Positions 46,110 to 57,447 of a stretch of DNA of 64,000 bases are shown here, piece after piece. Positions within the stretch are counted from its first letter, which is position 1. Each line of letters opens with the position of its first letter. The translations under genes were made by a program, and so were the position numbers. The DNA is from Acorus gramineus (taxonomy: Eukaryota > Streptophyta > Magnoliopsida > Acorales > Acoraceae), in contig CM060855.1 in NCBI GenBank assembly GCA_030737835.1, positions 9,522,128 through 9,586,127 of the forward strand, in the 5' to 3' direction. Under the pieces are notes generated by a model, which had not been told where the DNA came from, searched no databases, and was given only the letters and a program-made list of their open reading frames with translations.

Positions 46110-46676
46110 TCACAAGACCTTCATGGTCATGGTCATGGTCATCATAGCTAAGAAGTCATCCATGCCCACCACCCCGTCCCTGTCAAAGTCAGCCCCTCTC
46201 ACCATCCTCTCACACTCCTCCAAGCTGCAGCTCTCCCCGATCTTCTCCATCACCTCCCTCACCTCCCCGGCCCCGATCCTCCCATCCCCATCCGAGTCAA
46301 ACATCTTGAATGCTGTCTTAATATCGCATTGTGTAACACCCTTCTTGTGCACGTCCATGAATTCTTTGAAGCTGATGAAGCCATCCAAATCTGTGTCCGC
46401 CACCTTCATGACTTCGTTCACCTCCTTGTCCTCGACATCCTTCCCCAGCTTCTTGAAAAGCCAGCTGAGCTCCTCGAGAGAGATCTTCCCGTCCTTGTCA
46501 GCGTCGATCTTGTCAAATACCTGTCTCATCTCATGTTCTTTCGGCTGGTAAATCTGACCCAGACATGAGATCTGCCTGTCTCGGGCTGAAATCCACCGAA
46601 CAACAGGTTTCATGGGGAGCTTCCTTGTCTTCCTCCAGAGGTGGTATTGGAGATCGAGAAATCTTGGTATCACCAT
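46110..46676 (-). CDS. Calmodulin-like protein, CML30 type, four EF-hands
   Basis: A single exon of 188 residues. The N-terminus FLDLQYHLWRKTRKLP...SARDRQ resembles remembered CML30/CML1-type proteins, which begin with a similar hydrophobic/basic leader. Four loops: 58-69 (DADKDGKISLEE), 94-105 (DTDLDGFISFKE), 127-138 (DSDGDGRIGAGE) and 163-174 (DFDRDGVVGMDD). All have D1, D3, D5 and G6; the fourth ends in Asp, which still coordinates. It should bind up to four calcium ions and expose a hydrophobic face to targets. CML30-type leaders have been linked to mitochondrial or membrane location, which this sequence cannot settle. The C-terminus is an MT repeat (TMTMTMKVL) encoded by a GGTCAT hexanucleotide repeat at about 46122-46142. 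The CDS is GC-rich and no intron is needed. Confidence 0.9.
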   Translation of the reverse strand: MVIPRFLDLQYHLWRKTRKLPMKPVVRWISARDRQISCLGQIYQPKEHEMRQVFDKIDADKDGKISLEELSWLFKKLGKDVEDKEVNEVMKVADTDLDGFISFKEFMDVHKKGVTQCDIKTAFKMFDSDGDGRIGAGEVREVMEKIGESCSLEECERMVRGADFDRDGVVGMDDFLAMMTMTMTMKVL

Positions 46677-46679
46677 TGA

Positions 46680-47150
46680 TCTCGGGTGAGTTGTTCCCTA
46701 CAAGGCTGATGATAAATAATATCAAGGATGTGTACTTGAGCTTACTTGGTTCTGTCGAGATGGGTGCATGCAAAGGCAGAACATTCTCTTCAAAGGGTAC
46801 AAAGCTTGGAACCTCAGATGCTTGCATGAAAAGTGACACAGCTGTTCATCTCAACAAACAAATAATGGATTTCAGAAATAATAATCATTTTCTCAAGTAA
46901 CAATTAGATTCTATTTCCTTTCTTCGTTTGTTTCCTCCGCTTTGATAAAAGAATCATTGGATGGCCAAAAGAGCAAGTCATACAAAAAGAATATATATTC
47001 AACTGTTCCATGCTCTGTCTAGCCCTCATTGCTCAACATTTTTGCCTGTGAAACTTGTAAAAATAAAATACAGCAATGGTAACAACATTCAAAAATGATA
47101 TAGACCCTTCTCGATGCATCATTCCTCTCATCCCATGCGTTATATGTTGT
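46680..47150. other. Intergenic between CML30-type gene and SCO2 last exon
   Basis: 5' flank of the calmodulin-like gene and 3' flank of SCO2. No other gene is seen. The spacing is about 475 bp. Confidence 0.5.
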
Positions 47151-47151
47151 G

Positions 47152-50100
47152 TTATGGTGGCTTTCCATTGTCTAGGTCTTCCATCACGTCGATGTCTTTG
47201 CGGGCAGTTATCTTCTGGACATAACCTGCAGAGATGATCACCTGAGTTCAGTTCCTTGGGTTCTATGAGGATAGCATCAACTCTATTTACCAGAAATAAT
47301 CAAATTGAGCAAGAATGTAGAATTTTATTTAATGGAGAAAAGGGTGGGTAGAAGTATAAATGGAATGTGATTTCTGTGAAAGGTAGCCCATGATTACCCC
47401 TGAAAAAAAAAAGAGAGAAAAAAGAAGAAAGAAAGAGTGCGCCTTCACAGGACTGGGGATAAAGGGGATGGAAACATAATGGGCATCAAAGGAATAATAG
47501 GACAGACTAGAGAGTACACTAGGTATTATAGGATAGGCTATACCCGTTGCTGGTCAACATAGTTCAAGTTTCTAGAGTAAGCCCTACTTCTTCTTCTTCT
47601 TCTTCTTCTTTTTTTTTTTTTTTTTTTTTTGAGAAGAAGGTAGGCAGAAGCAACTGCCCCAAGAAGTTACAAGGTAAAGCAAGCCATCAAAACCAGAAAA
47701 AACAGAGCATCCAAAAAATCAAAAAACAGACTAAGACTACTTGTTCGTTATTCATATATGATCGGCATCAGTTATCATGCTTGTATACCTAAATTCATGT
47801 TTGTGCTTGACCGTTATTGTTTGTGGTATATGTACCATTGTTTTATTTTGATCAATATTATAACATCAAGTTGGGTTTCTTATCAGTCAACTGGCCTTGG
47901 TCAACCAAGAATCCTCTTATAGTAAATCATTGTAGGCTCGCTATCTACCCATCCATAGCTTGCTATAGCTAGAAGCTTCACCAGAAATCTCAGGAGTGTG
48001 TTAATAACATATTGACAATCAGTTGAAAAAAACAAAATTGTTCAATCTTATGATGGGTCCTTGATTTTCCAAACCAATGAAAAAAGGCTTGTTGTTGTTG
48101 TCGTTGCCATCATCGTCTTGCATCTTACTTCCACATTCATGTTGCATACGATATTATTATTTTGCAACATTACCACATAAAAACAGAAAATGGCAAAGAC
48201 TATGAACATCAATAGATATTTTAACTAGGAAATTCAACCTAAGTGAATTACAGGAAATCTGTATTCATATGCTCATTAAAATTAATATCATACAATCACA
48301 AGCCAAAATAACTTCTACAATACTCAACAATAATCATATTTTAAATTTTGACCAGACCTATGGATACTTAACATATTGAATAAATTGCAACCACTGTGAT
48401 AAACTCATTTTCACAATGTCAAATAAGGGAGGAGGTTGGTGAATAATTTTTTGAACCCAGCACACTCAGCTGGGGGAATGATATAGGTATATTTCTATAG
48501 ATTTCAACAATGACATCATCATATCAAAGACAACAACATTGATGACAATAGAATAAAAAAAGATAACAAGAAACACTAAAAAAGAGAAAACCAGCAAAGC
48601 CAGCCAGTCACAGAAGAACATTAAGAATGAATTACCAAAGCCTGTAAATGTATCCAACTTATGATTGAGAACTCTCAGGAAATCGGATATTAAAAAACCA
48701 CCACTATTTTCCATATGCCACAGTATAGACCATGGAAGGGAACAAAAAAAAGAAAATTTCTGAATGGTTATATGTCAAAATACTCCATCTTAGCAGTCAT
48801 TCACAACCCACTTTTCACTCTATAATACCCCAAATACCTTCCCAATAGAATCCACAACAACCTTGAGAGAAACTTGGAGAGACTTGCTTACACTGTAGGA
48901 CAAAGACTATTTTTTTTAAAATATAGACATAATTTCAGACATGGAGAATAATAATCCACCGACAGTGGACAAGCTAATGTTTAAAATTCACTATAATTAT
49001 TAACTTTACATGTGGAATCTAGAGATCCCTCAAGTCTGAGAACTACACCACGCTCATGTCAGTTGCAACTTTTTTTTCAAATTATAGATCTAATGAACCA
49101 AATATGGTTGAGACAGGTAATTAAGTTAATAATTAATACAATGGAGGCTTCAACTACCTTTTCACAAAACAAAAAGTTAATAATTAATACATCAGTCAGC
49201 AAGTTTGACAAAATATAACTTAAAGGGCAATGGCTCTTTGAAAGTTAAGGTTGATGAGAAAGAATTATGCAACAACAATATTGGTTACTAACTAGAAGCT
49301 ATAGATCTTTGTATTTTTGGTTTTTCTGTCTGTCTAAGCATTCCTGCCTCTTTTGGAATCTCCAATCATAATTTAACAAAGTTCAACATTCAACCAAGAA
49401 AAGAAACAATAATAAATCCAAAAAAGTGCTAATCACCTGATCCTTCAAAGAGACATCCTCAATGACTGGAATCAAGTATCACAGGAAGTCAACAACAACT
49501 CATACAAAACAAACCAATCCTAATTATTGCCTACCTCCATATTACACCATTAGTTGGAGAAGAATGGGTTGCAAAAAACAAAATTTCTAGAACCTTGATT
49601 TTGAGACATACTTACTTCTCTCAAACAATGCTCTCACAGCTACCAGAAAAATTAACCTTTGGTTCAAAAAGCTTGACAATGCACTTGAACAAGAGAACAT
49701 TCACAAAAAATCTCTAATATTTCAATATAACACACGCACACTCAACCAAAAAAGTTCATCCATCCTTTAATTCTACTCCCACCACCATATGCACACACAA
49801 TACAGCATAGTCACAAATTCGCCGTCCCATACGCGAATATTTGCGAACGAAGAACGCATCAAAGGCCCACCAAAAGAATCGGCGTTACATTCGCCAAGTT
49901 CGGCTGTTCGGCCGCAACAAATCCACAGCCTTCATCCTTGCATGTATCATGTAAATGCTCTGTTCTTCACTTCTTCTTGACTTCTATCTCGTGGTGTGAT
50001 TTTGTTTTCCCTCTTCGGACTGTCCCTTCTTCTTGTGTGTGTGTTTGGTTTGTTAAGAGAAGGCAATATAGATTGTGAATGGGTTGTGTTTAGAGTTTAA

Positions 50101-52063
50101 GCGGGTGTTATTTAAAGACATTGATTATTTGTTTGTTTTGTTTATTTCTCTTATATTGGACAAACAATAGTCTGACCAACTAAAAACTGATTTTAAAACA
50201 TTTTAAAACAATAAGGTCATGCATACTTAGGCACTTTGAATATGTATTCCACTGCTCACCAAAGGGCACTTAATTTTTTGATATTTTATAAAGATAGTTT
50301 TAATTTAGTGATTATGCTTATATGATATTTTATGATTATGACATCTTAAAAATACATAGTGTTATGTTTATTTGTATATTTGATTTATGTTATATATATA
50401 TATATATACACTATTTTTATGTTCCCGAATTTTTTTGAATTTTATCCCGTATCTTTTCCCCAATAATCTGTATCAAACTGAACAAAGCCCCTACCAAATT
50501 ACCACCGAACCCCGAATTTGTGACCATGCAATACAACTATCAAAAGCAAGAATTATATATATATATAGAGAGAGAGGATCTTTTTAAATGTACGGTATAG
50601 TTAATCAAAGTTCTACAATTATATCAGTTAGTCAATTCAAATTATTCATCAAGGTAAAAATTGTTAACATGTATGGTGGAAACATATTATTGACTATTCT
50701 AAATTAAAATGGTTTCAGTTATGAGACAGGCTCCTCACACAAAAAATATCATATAAACAATCAATTAAAACGATCAATTATATTTCATATTTTCATTTGT
50801 ATGCTGAAATTGAAACGATCAATTAATAGTGATCCCATATATTTCAATTACACTCTCAATCCCAAATATTGAACTTTCAGGATTCAACTCCCAACAACTC
50901 ATCAATCATCAAAGTTAAAACCAAAGGTTGCAACACACAACTTTGCTTTCCCAAAATGAAGCATATGAATCAATCCAGATTCATCATGAATTTCAGAAGA
51001 AAACAATATTGACCTCTACATAAATATCTGAAACCAAAAAAACACATTCCGCTAGGCAAAAGCAATTAGCTTCATATGAGTCCTTCATCTGTGTCATATT
51101 CTCTTTTCCTCACAAAGAACCCGTAATCTGATCCACCTTTTAAGGAAAATACATTTCCTTCTATTACAACACACGACCCAATAATATCATTCTGAAAGAA
51201 AATTATTAGATCCTACCCGCATTTTATGCTTCACATTATAAAAAAAATTCCTTTTCCTATTAAAAAAAATTTAATTCCTTTTCCTCTTAAAAAAAATTCA
51301 TTTTCCTCTCACACATTAAAAACTAATTGGACTCTATCAGGAACCCAAGAACCATGAACACTAAATTTTTCATACTACAATATTTCATGTGATAATAAAT
51401 AAGCACCAACCACATTTACCACACACACATTAGACTCCATAAAGGGGAACACCATAACATATTCAAATGAAATGCAAAGAACATTTGAGAGGATACCTAT
51501 ACCAAGGCACGGCACGCATTTGCAGATGATTTCTCGACCCCTCTTATTATAATAGCTAACAAGCCCCGACCCCTGGCAACTCCTACACTTCCCCGTCCAC
51601 TCGTAAACCACTTCCTTGCAATCCTAAACAACAAAAAACACAATAAAAAAAAAAAAAAAACCCAATATTTCAATCCAAATAAGCTCAAACAACAAAGACA
51701 AAAGATTCACACTCAACAGACCTCGATTTGGGGATCGCAACAGAGCCGCTTATCAATCTCAGCGGCCGATACAGGCGAACAGTCCGGGTACGTCATCGGG
51801 AGGGGAAGCGCGTCGGTGTCATCGGTGAGGTAGCTCTCCCTGTCCTTAGACCACCTCTCCTTCGCATTCGCTTTGACGGCCGCGCCACGGTCGTCCGATT
51901 CGAGGACGGGATCGACGGACGAGGGGGTCGGCGGGCGGAACCAGTCGGAGGGGGAGGGGATGGGGAGGGAGGAGGCGCGGAAGCGCAGGGTGGGTGGAGG
52001 AGGCGGAGGCGGACGACGGCGGGAGGGGAGGGGGAGGAGGGGACGGGGGATCGTTAGGGACAT
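47152..52063 (-). CDS. SCO2: SCO2/CYO1-like chloroplast zinc-finger protein
   Basis: Three exons: 52063-51722, 51623-51497 and 47225-47152, 180 residues, all joins in frame. Residues 1-31 (Arg/Ser/Pro-rich) look like a transit peptide. [20 protein letters not shown] (69-88) then [16 protein letters not shown] is a conserved block. KCRSCQGSG (126-134) and [10 protein letters not shown] (148-157) form a DnaJ-type Cys-rich zinc finger. The last exon gives [26 protein letters not shown]2 is a thylakoid-associated protein with disulfide-isomerase activity needed for chloroplast biogenesis in cotyledons. The last exon was found by looking for the conserved C-terminus after the GIG|G splice; its acceptor is TCTCTGCAG. 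Intron 2 is 4271 bp against a total CDS of 543 bp. The first-intron donor is GTCTGT, a weak but usable site. Exon 1 is very GC-rich. Confidence 0.92.
47587..47632. repeat. (CTT)n followed by poly-T, inside SCO2 intron 2
   Basis: Seven or more CTT units run into a T-tract of over 20. On the gene's strand it is AAG/A-rich. Confidence 0.9.
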
Positions 52064-52295
52064 TTAGGATTTAGGGTTTGGCGGGAAGGGCATTGTGGTG
52101 ACCTAAATCTGCAGAGGAACAATTTTTTAGTGTGGGTGGTGCTTTGTGTTTGCGGCTCTCTCAAATACGTACACACGCCCCTTAGCCCACTGATAGAGAA
52201 GAATTCCTGACAATATAAATCCCGTTTGGGTTAAGGAATTGAGTTATTCTATATGAATATAAATGTTAGTCAGTTAGTGTAGATAAAAATTTTAC

Positions 52296-52770
52296 ACTGC
52301 CCCCTATGTGGTGTGACATTGGATTATTCGTTTTTGATAACTATACTGGGATAGATAACAATTCAGGTTGAATAGTGTTTGATTCACCTTGGATAAAGTG
52401 ATGATAAATGGTTGATAAGGGATGAATAAGAGTTTATGACTTTTTAAATGACAATTATACCCCCTGGGAATAGTGTGAGAGATGTATGATTGATTTGATA
52501 GATGTGACAGTTTTTCAAATCTGTGTGAGACTGTTAGGTGAGATAAATTTTTTAAAATGACAAAAAAGGGTATTTTTATCCATTGGCATAAATATGCCTT
52601 GATAAGCAATTCCAACATTTCCTTAGAATAGATACCAGGCTTTATCATAGATTATCCAGACATAACTATCGAGATTTATTCTATCAAAACAAACAATTTT
52701 TTTGAGCTATTCTCATGTATTCTTCATTATTCTTGTCTTATGTTCCATGCCATATATTCTTGCCTTATGT
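52296..52770. mobile_element. MITE family F1 copy
   Basis: Starts CCCCCTATGTGGTGTGACAT with GATAACTATACTGGGATAG. It ends with GACATAACTATCGAGATTTA and TTATGTTCCATGCCATAT. A segment corresponding to 43980-44045 is missing. Confidence 0.65.
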
Positions 52771-52779
52771 TTCATGAGA

Positions 52780-53208
52780 ATAGCATAAGAATTAGAGATT
52801 TTCTGTTTGGTTGTGTTTTTTATTTTCATTGAAAAATGTCAGAATAAAAGTTGAGTTGTTTGGTTGATGAGGAATAAAATATAAATAAGGTGTAAAAAAT
52901 TGATTTGACGTGTGAGCCCTATTGATGTATAAGAGGTGTTGATAGGTGATTTGATGTGATGAGATGTTTTTTTTTTATTTGTAAGTGGGCCCAACTTATC
53001 CATGGAAATAGATAAACTGAGTATAGCTTATCCTATGGGTTACTTAGAATTGTTATACTCTCTTATACTTGTTTAAACTGATTTAGTAATACCAAGTTAT
53101 ACTCTGCAAACAAACGGCCATTTTCCCTATCTATCTTATACCACCTTTGTTCCGAGCTTAACCAGTGGCCCAAACGGAGGGGAATCAAGGGATTTGGTTA
53201 TATTAAAG
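52780..53208. repeat. MITE-like remnant, F1-related
   Basis: Contains TTTTCATTGAAAAATGTCAG, GTTTGGTTGATGAGGAATAA and, near the right end, CTCTGCAAACAAACGGCC. Boundaries are unclear. Confidence 0.45.
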
Positions 53209-53364
53209 GGATAAATCCATATAACCCCTTGATTTTTCTTAAAATTCATATAACCCCCTGAAAACACCTAATAAATCCAATTAACCCCCTGAAAACATTT
53301 TTGTTTACAGATGATGAATATTTTATAAATATTATATTTAGTTAACCTTGGTAGAAAACACAGT

Positions 53365-53413
<49 letters not shown>

Positions 53414-53697
53414 GTGTTAAGAATGTGAAAAATATTTTATAAATGACGATTTTACCCTTTCGAATAAAATTTTATAATATATACAGAGATGGTAAAATCG
53501 TCATTTTCATAATATTTTTGGCATTTTTAATCCATTGTAGTGATATGCGCAAAATATTCATCATCTATTAACAAAAATTTTATTCAATGGGTTTTTTGGA
53601 CTTACTAGGTATTTTCAAGGGGTTATATGGATTTTTTAAAAAGTCAGGGGTTATATGGATTTCAGTCAGATTTCGGGGGTTGTATGGATTTTTCCCT
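53209..53697. mobile_element. Foldback MITE family F3, inserted in another MITE
   Basis: The left arm ATAAATCCATATAACCCCTT mirrors the right arm GGGGTTATATGGATTTTT, repeated twice on each side. A (TA)n run of about 50 nt sits at about 53360-53411. Flanking sequence is F1-type, so this copy is nested. Confidence 0.75.
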
Positions 53698-53974
53698 ATA
53701 TTAAAATATGTGAGAATAAGTTAGTATTGATATTTTTAGAAGCTATTGAAATTATATTATTCAATTTAATTCATTCCATCAGTAATATAACAGGGGCTCA
53801 CATGTCAAATTATTTATCATCACCTCTATTAATTAAATCAAAGGACTCACATACTAAATCAATTTTTCATTTTTTATAAATTAATTTTTCACTTTTTATC
53901 CACAACTTATTTATTATCAGCCAAACAACAAAAAAATTTATTGTTACATTTTCTAATGAGAATAACGAAAAAGA

Positions 53975-54452
53975 AAAAAAATCTAAATAACCCCTTGTAA
54001 ATTGAATGAAATCTATATACTACCCTGGCTCTTCTTAATATCCATATAGCCCCTAAAAACACCTATGGAAATTCAAATAACCCTTTGAGTTAAACTTCCG
54101 TTGACAGATGATCGTGAATATTCCATTTTCTTAACCCTTACTAAAAACACAATATGCCCAAAATCTCTTACAATTTGCTAAATGTGGAAAATCTTCTATG
54201 CATGACGCTTTTACCCTTTCGGATATATGATTTTTCACATTTTTAATACATTATAAAGGGTTTTTGGTATGCTATATTTTCAACTAGGGTTAATCAGATA
54301 AAATATTCACATAATAATCTTAATTCATCAATGAACTTATGGGGCTATTTGACTTTACGTAGATGTTTGCAGGGGGTTATATGGACTTTAGGAAAAGTCA
54401 GAGGGTTATATGGATTTTAAGCAATTTACAGGGATTAATTAGATTTTTCCCT
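53975..54452. mobile_element. Foldback MITE family F3, second nested copy
   Basis: The left arm AAAATCTAAATAACCCCTTG mirrors AATTAGATTTTTCCC on the right. It splits an F1-type right arm: TCTAATGAGAATAACGAAAA before it, and ACACAATCAAACAAAAATTG then TGCCATAATAGCTTATGTTG after it. Confidence 0.75.
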
Positions 54453-54609
54453 AATTAAAAACACAATCAAACAAAAATTGATTTATTCTTTACCTAGACT
54501 AGAATAGTTATTTATGCCATAATAGCTTATGTTGCTACCCAAATAGATGTTTAAAGATCTATTTAAATCTTTTTGATTTGCACGTCCTTCAATATCAAAA
54601 CATCCAAAT

Positions 54610-55490
54610 TAGGCATGTCAACAGGTCGGGTCCAAGTCGGGTTAGGGTGGACCCAGACCCGACCCATGGCAAGACCCGACGGGTCTTTAGAAATGTGAAC
54701 CCGGACCCGTCGGATCTGAGACCGACTTGACCTGAATATGTTTAATAAAAAAAAAGGGAGAGCTCATTCTATTAAGAAAAAATTGTATAAAACATTAGTT
54801 ATTATTGAGCTTTCTAAACTGGTGTCCTGAAACTATGCTTGAACATATTTTTGTACAATTCAAAATAAGTGAATGAATTACTAAACAATATTCAAAACAA
54901 TAAACATTAACATATAACATTCAAAGTAAACGTAAATCTAAACAATATAACAATGAATTAAAAGGGAGAGCTGATGGTTATTTGTGTCACAAAGTAAACA
55001 TTTAAAACAATAAACACTAAATATTAACCTAACCAACATTCAAAACAGTAATCACTAACATATCAACCTAAATAATAAACATAAATCATGTAACAAACCA
55101 ATTAATTATATAAATTTAAAAGCTAATAAGCTAATAAGGTATGTCAACAGGTGGGCTTGATTGGTTATGGGTTATGATTTATGGGCTTGGTTATAGACTT
55201 ATAGATACAAAAATGAGTTAAAACTTATGCTTGTAACTTGTTAAATAAGAAACAAAATTATGGATCAACTATTACTAACAGTCTTGTAATATATGAGCAT
55301 ATATTAATAAAACAGTAGGGTCTCGAGTCCTACGGATCGGGGCAGGGTGTACCGGGACCCGACCTGTTTGTATGTTCGAGTCCACCAGGTCGGGTCCAAA
55401 TCAGGTCGGGTCGAAGTCAGGTCGGGTATATTACAAGTGTAATCGGATTCGAGTCGAGTCGGGTCTAGACTTGACTTGTTGACAGGCCTA
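54610..55490 (+). mobile_element. hAT-like non-autonomous element, copy 2
   Basis: 881 bp flanked by ATCCAAAT (54602-54609) and ATTCAAAT (55491-55498), 7 of 8 identical. The ends are TAGGCATGTCAACAGG and, reversed, TAGGCCTGTCAACAAG. Same orientation and internal layout as copy 1, including AAACAATAAACA-type words and TATATGAGCATATATTAATA. No reading frame. Confidence 0.85.
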
Positions 55491-55498
55491 ATTCAAAT

Positions 55499-56343
55499 AT
55501 ATTTATTTTGTCATGCCGGAAGAGGAGGAGATTTGGTTGGAATATTCAGAAATGGCATCTTCTTCATCAAATATTGAATTAAGTACAAAATTTTCTATGT
55601 TTTGTGTTGTAAAAAGGGATTGTAATGAAAGAAAAAGTAAATTCAGGGTTTCTAGGGTTTCGAGGGATTGAGTGACTATTCATGAACAATTAAATTTGAT
55701 TATTTGATTGCAACATACTGTGATCTTTATATTTTTAATTTTAAACGGTCACTTGGCTTGTTTGAAAAAAATAATTTTATTTTGTGATAATTTTTAAGAG
55801 CTATATTCATTTACAATAATCATGTGTTTTTGAAAAAAATTATTTAAATTTATGTCATAATTAAACATTTACTAATTTAGGATTTAGTATGTATGGTTTT
55901 TAAATTAAGTGTTCAAAATATAAGGAACATGCAATCAAGAGGAGTGAACCTATGAATTTGAAGGGCTCAAACAGAGGCAAACTTTTAGTCATCTCATTAA
56001 TGGGATAATGTTAATTAGTGTACATCCAAATTTTAGTCTACAAGTGTTTTGAATTTTTTTAAAATAGTATACCTCATCTAATGAAATATATGCTTTTATA
56101 AATATGAAACATATACTTCAATGAATTGTATGAATACATTTATAAAATGTGAAAATTTCCTATCGAAGCATATATATCGTTAATGTGAATATATAATCTG
56201 ATCGTATTTTTTTATTGACGCATATGGGAATGAAAAAAAAAACTGTGTAACAACACTAAGTGATGAAATACTCAGTCTGTTTTGCAGCCCATTTTATAGT
56301 TTCATACACTATGATAACGTAGTATATGAGATTCTATCATAGT
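55499..56343. other. Intergenic, no gene seen
   Basis: AT-rich sequence. From about 56265 it is a dispersed repeat (ATACTCAGTCTGTTTTGCAG) that is interrupted by the solo LTR at 56344. Confidence 0.45.
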
Positions 56344-57097
56344 TGTAGAGGGAAAAATCTGTACCGTATTAAAAGACGACACGTGTTAGGGCTTAGACGG
56401 GTATGGGCTATCATATTCGACATCTGAGAACCTGAACCTAAATTCAGAATGCCGAACAAGCACTCCCAAGTAGATGAGATACGACCAGGTTAAAGGTCTG
56501 GTTGGACAGTCTTACACCTCGCGGACAAATGTCATTCTGAACAGGTGAGACACGATTAGATTGAAGGTCTGGTTGGACATTCTTACACCTCACAAATAAA
56601 TGGCTAGGTACGCACTGGGCAGGACCCCATGTACCGATCAGACCAAGCTCATGAGGAGGACTTAAGAAATGGTCAAACACCCGTAACTGTTGGGTGGATG
56701 ATTAAGGCCTATTATTCGTAAAATGTGAATAATTAAGGGCACGTTCAGTTATAATAAAATAGGACAGTTACCACAAAACTCGCCTACTAAGCAGTCATTA
56801 AGGAAAGTTGTTACAATGACTAGAAGGCAAGTAGCAATGGCTATCTAAGTCGAGAAACCCTATAAAAAAGAAGGTGATCAGCGAATTAAGGTATCCAATT
56901 TTGATTAGCCTACAAGGCACCTTTAAAATGAGATCATCTTTTGAATTTTTTTACTGATACATCTTTTCGGAGTCTATTTGACTTGCATCACACCGGTATC
57001 TCCTTTATTCCTTTTTAAGTGCAGGATTCAGTCGGGTCGGAATTTGAAAAGGATGCTCCGTCCATTTGTTTTGATTGAATGGAAAAATACCTCTTCA
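56344..57097. mobile_element. Solo LTR, probably Ty3/gypsy-like
   Basis: A 754-bp segment that begins TGTAGAGG and ends CCTCTTCA, so the ends are TG...CA and nearly inverted. It is flanked by the 5-bp direct repeat ATAGT (56339-56343 and 57098-57102). The flanks rejoin into the same dispersed repeat seen near 33645 and 43480. Inside is a 71-bp tandem duplication (AAGGTCTGGTTGGACA at 56493 and 56564), a CTATAAAAAAG TATA-like motif at about 56861 and a TTTCGGAGTCTATTTGACTT stretch typical of gypsy LTRs. No internal region or second LTR is present. Perfect flanks suggest moderate age at most. Confidence 0.75.
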
Positions 57098-57447
57098 ATA
57101 GTGTATGGAGTAAATAAATTTGATATTTTTATAATATGAAAAATAAATATATTAATGTATTTTAATATATATTTTATTTAATATAAGAACACGTATTTCA
57201 ATTAGAGAGCGTGTGATAAAAAGTAAAAAATAAAAAACTGGTGTGAATTGAAATCAGAGGTGCATGGGGGTGGACGTATTATTTTCCTCTATTATTTTTA
57301 TTTGAGCGCTGTTATACACGGTCATTCCTCAATGCAGATCCCCATTAGGCCCATAAGTGAAGGCCCATCTAAACCGGGCCCGTCCTATAAATATTGCCTA
57401 CATTTTTTTATTTTTTTTTTGGTCCCATTTTTCGCGTGAATTACACG

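Noticed and set aside
46531-46839. An upstream exon for the CML gene in another frame (MSLFMQASEVPS...)
   Set aside because: The single-exon model already begins with the FLDLQY leader remembered from CML30-type proteins. No acceptor is needed, and the other frame overlaps the CDS.
48466-48714. Frames and AT-rich sequence between 47.3 and 51.4 kb as separate small genes
   Set aside because: No domain, no conserved text and no splice partners were seen. The stretch is best explained as intron 2 of SCO2.
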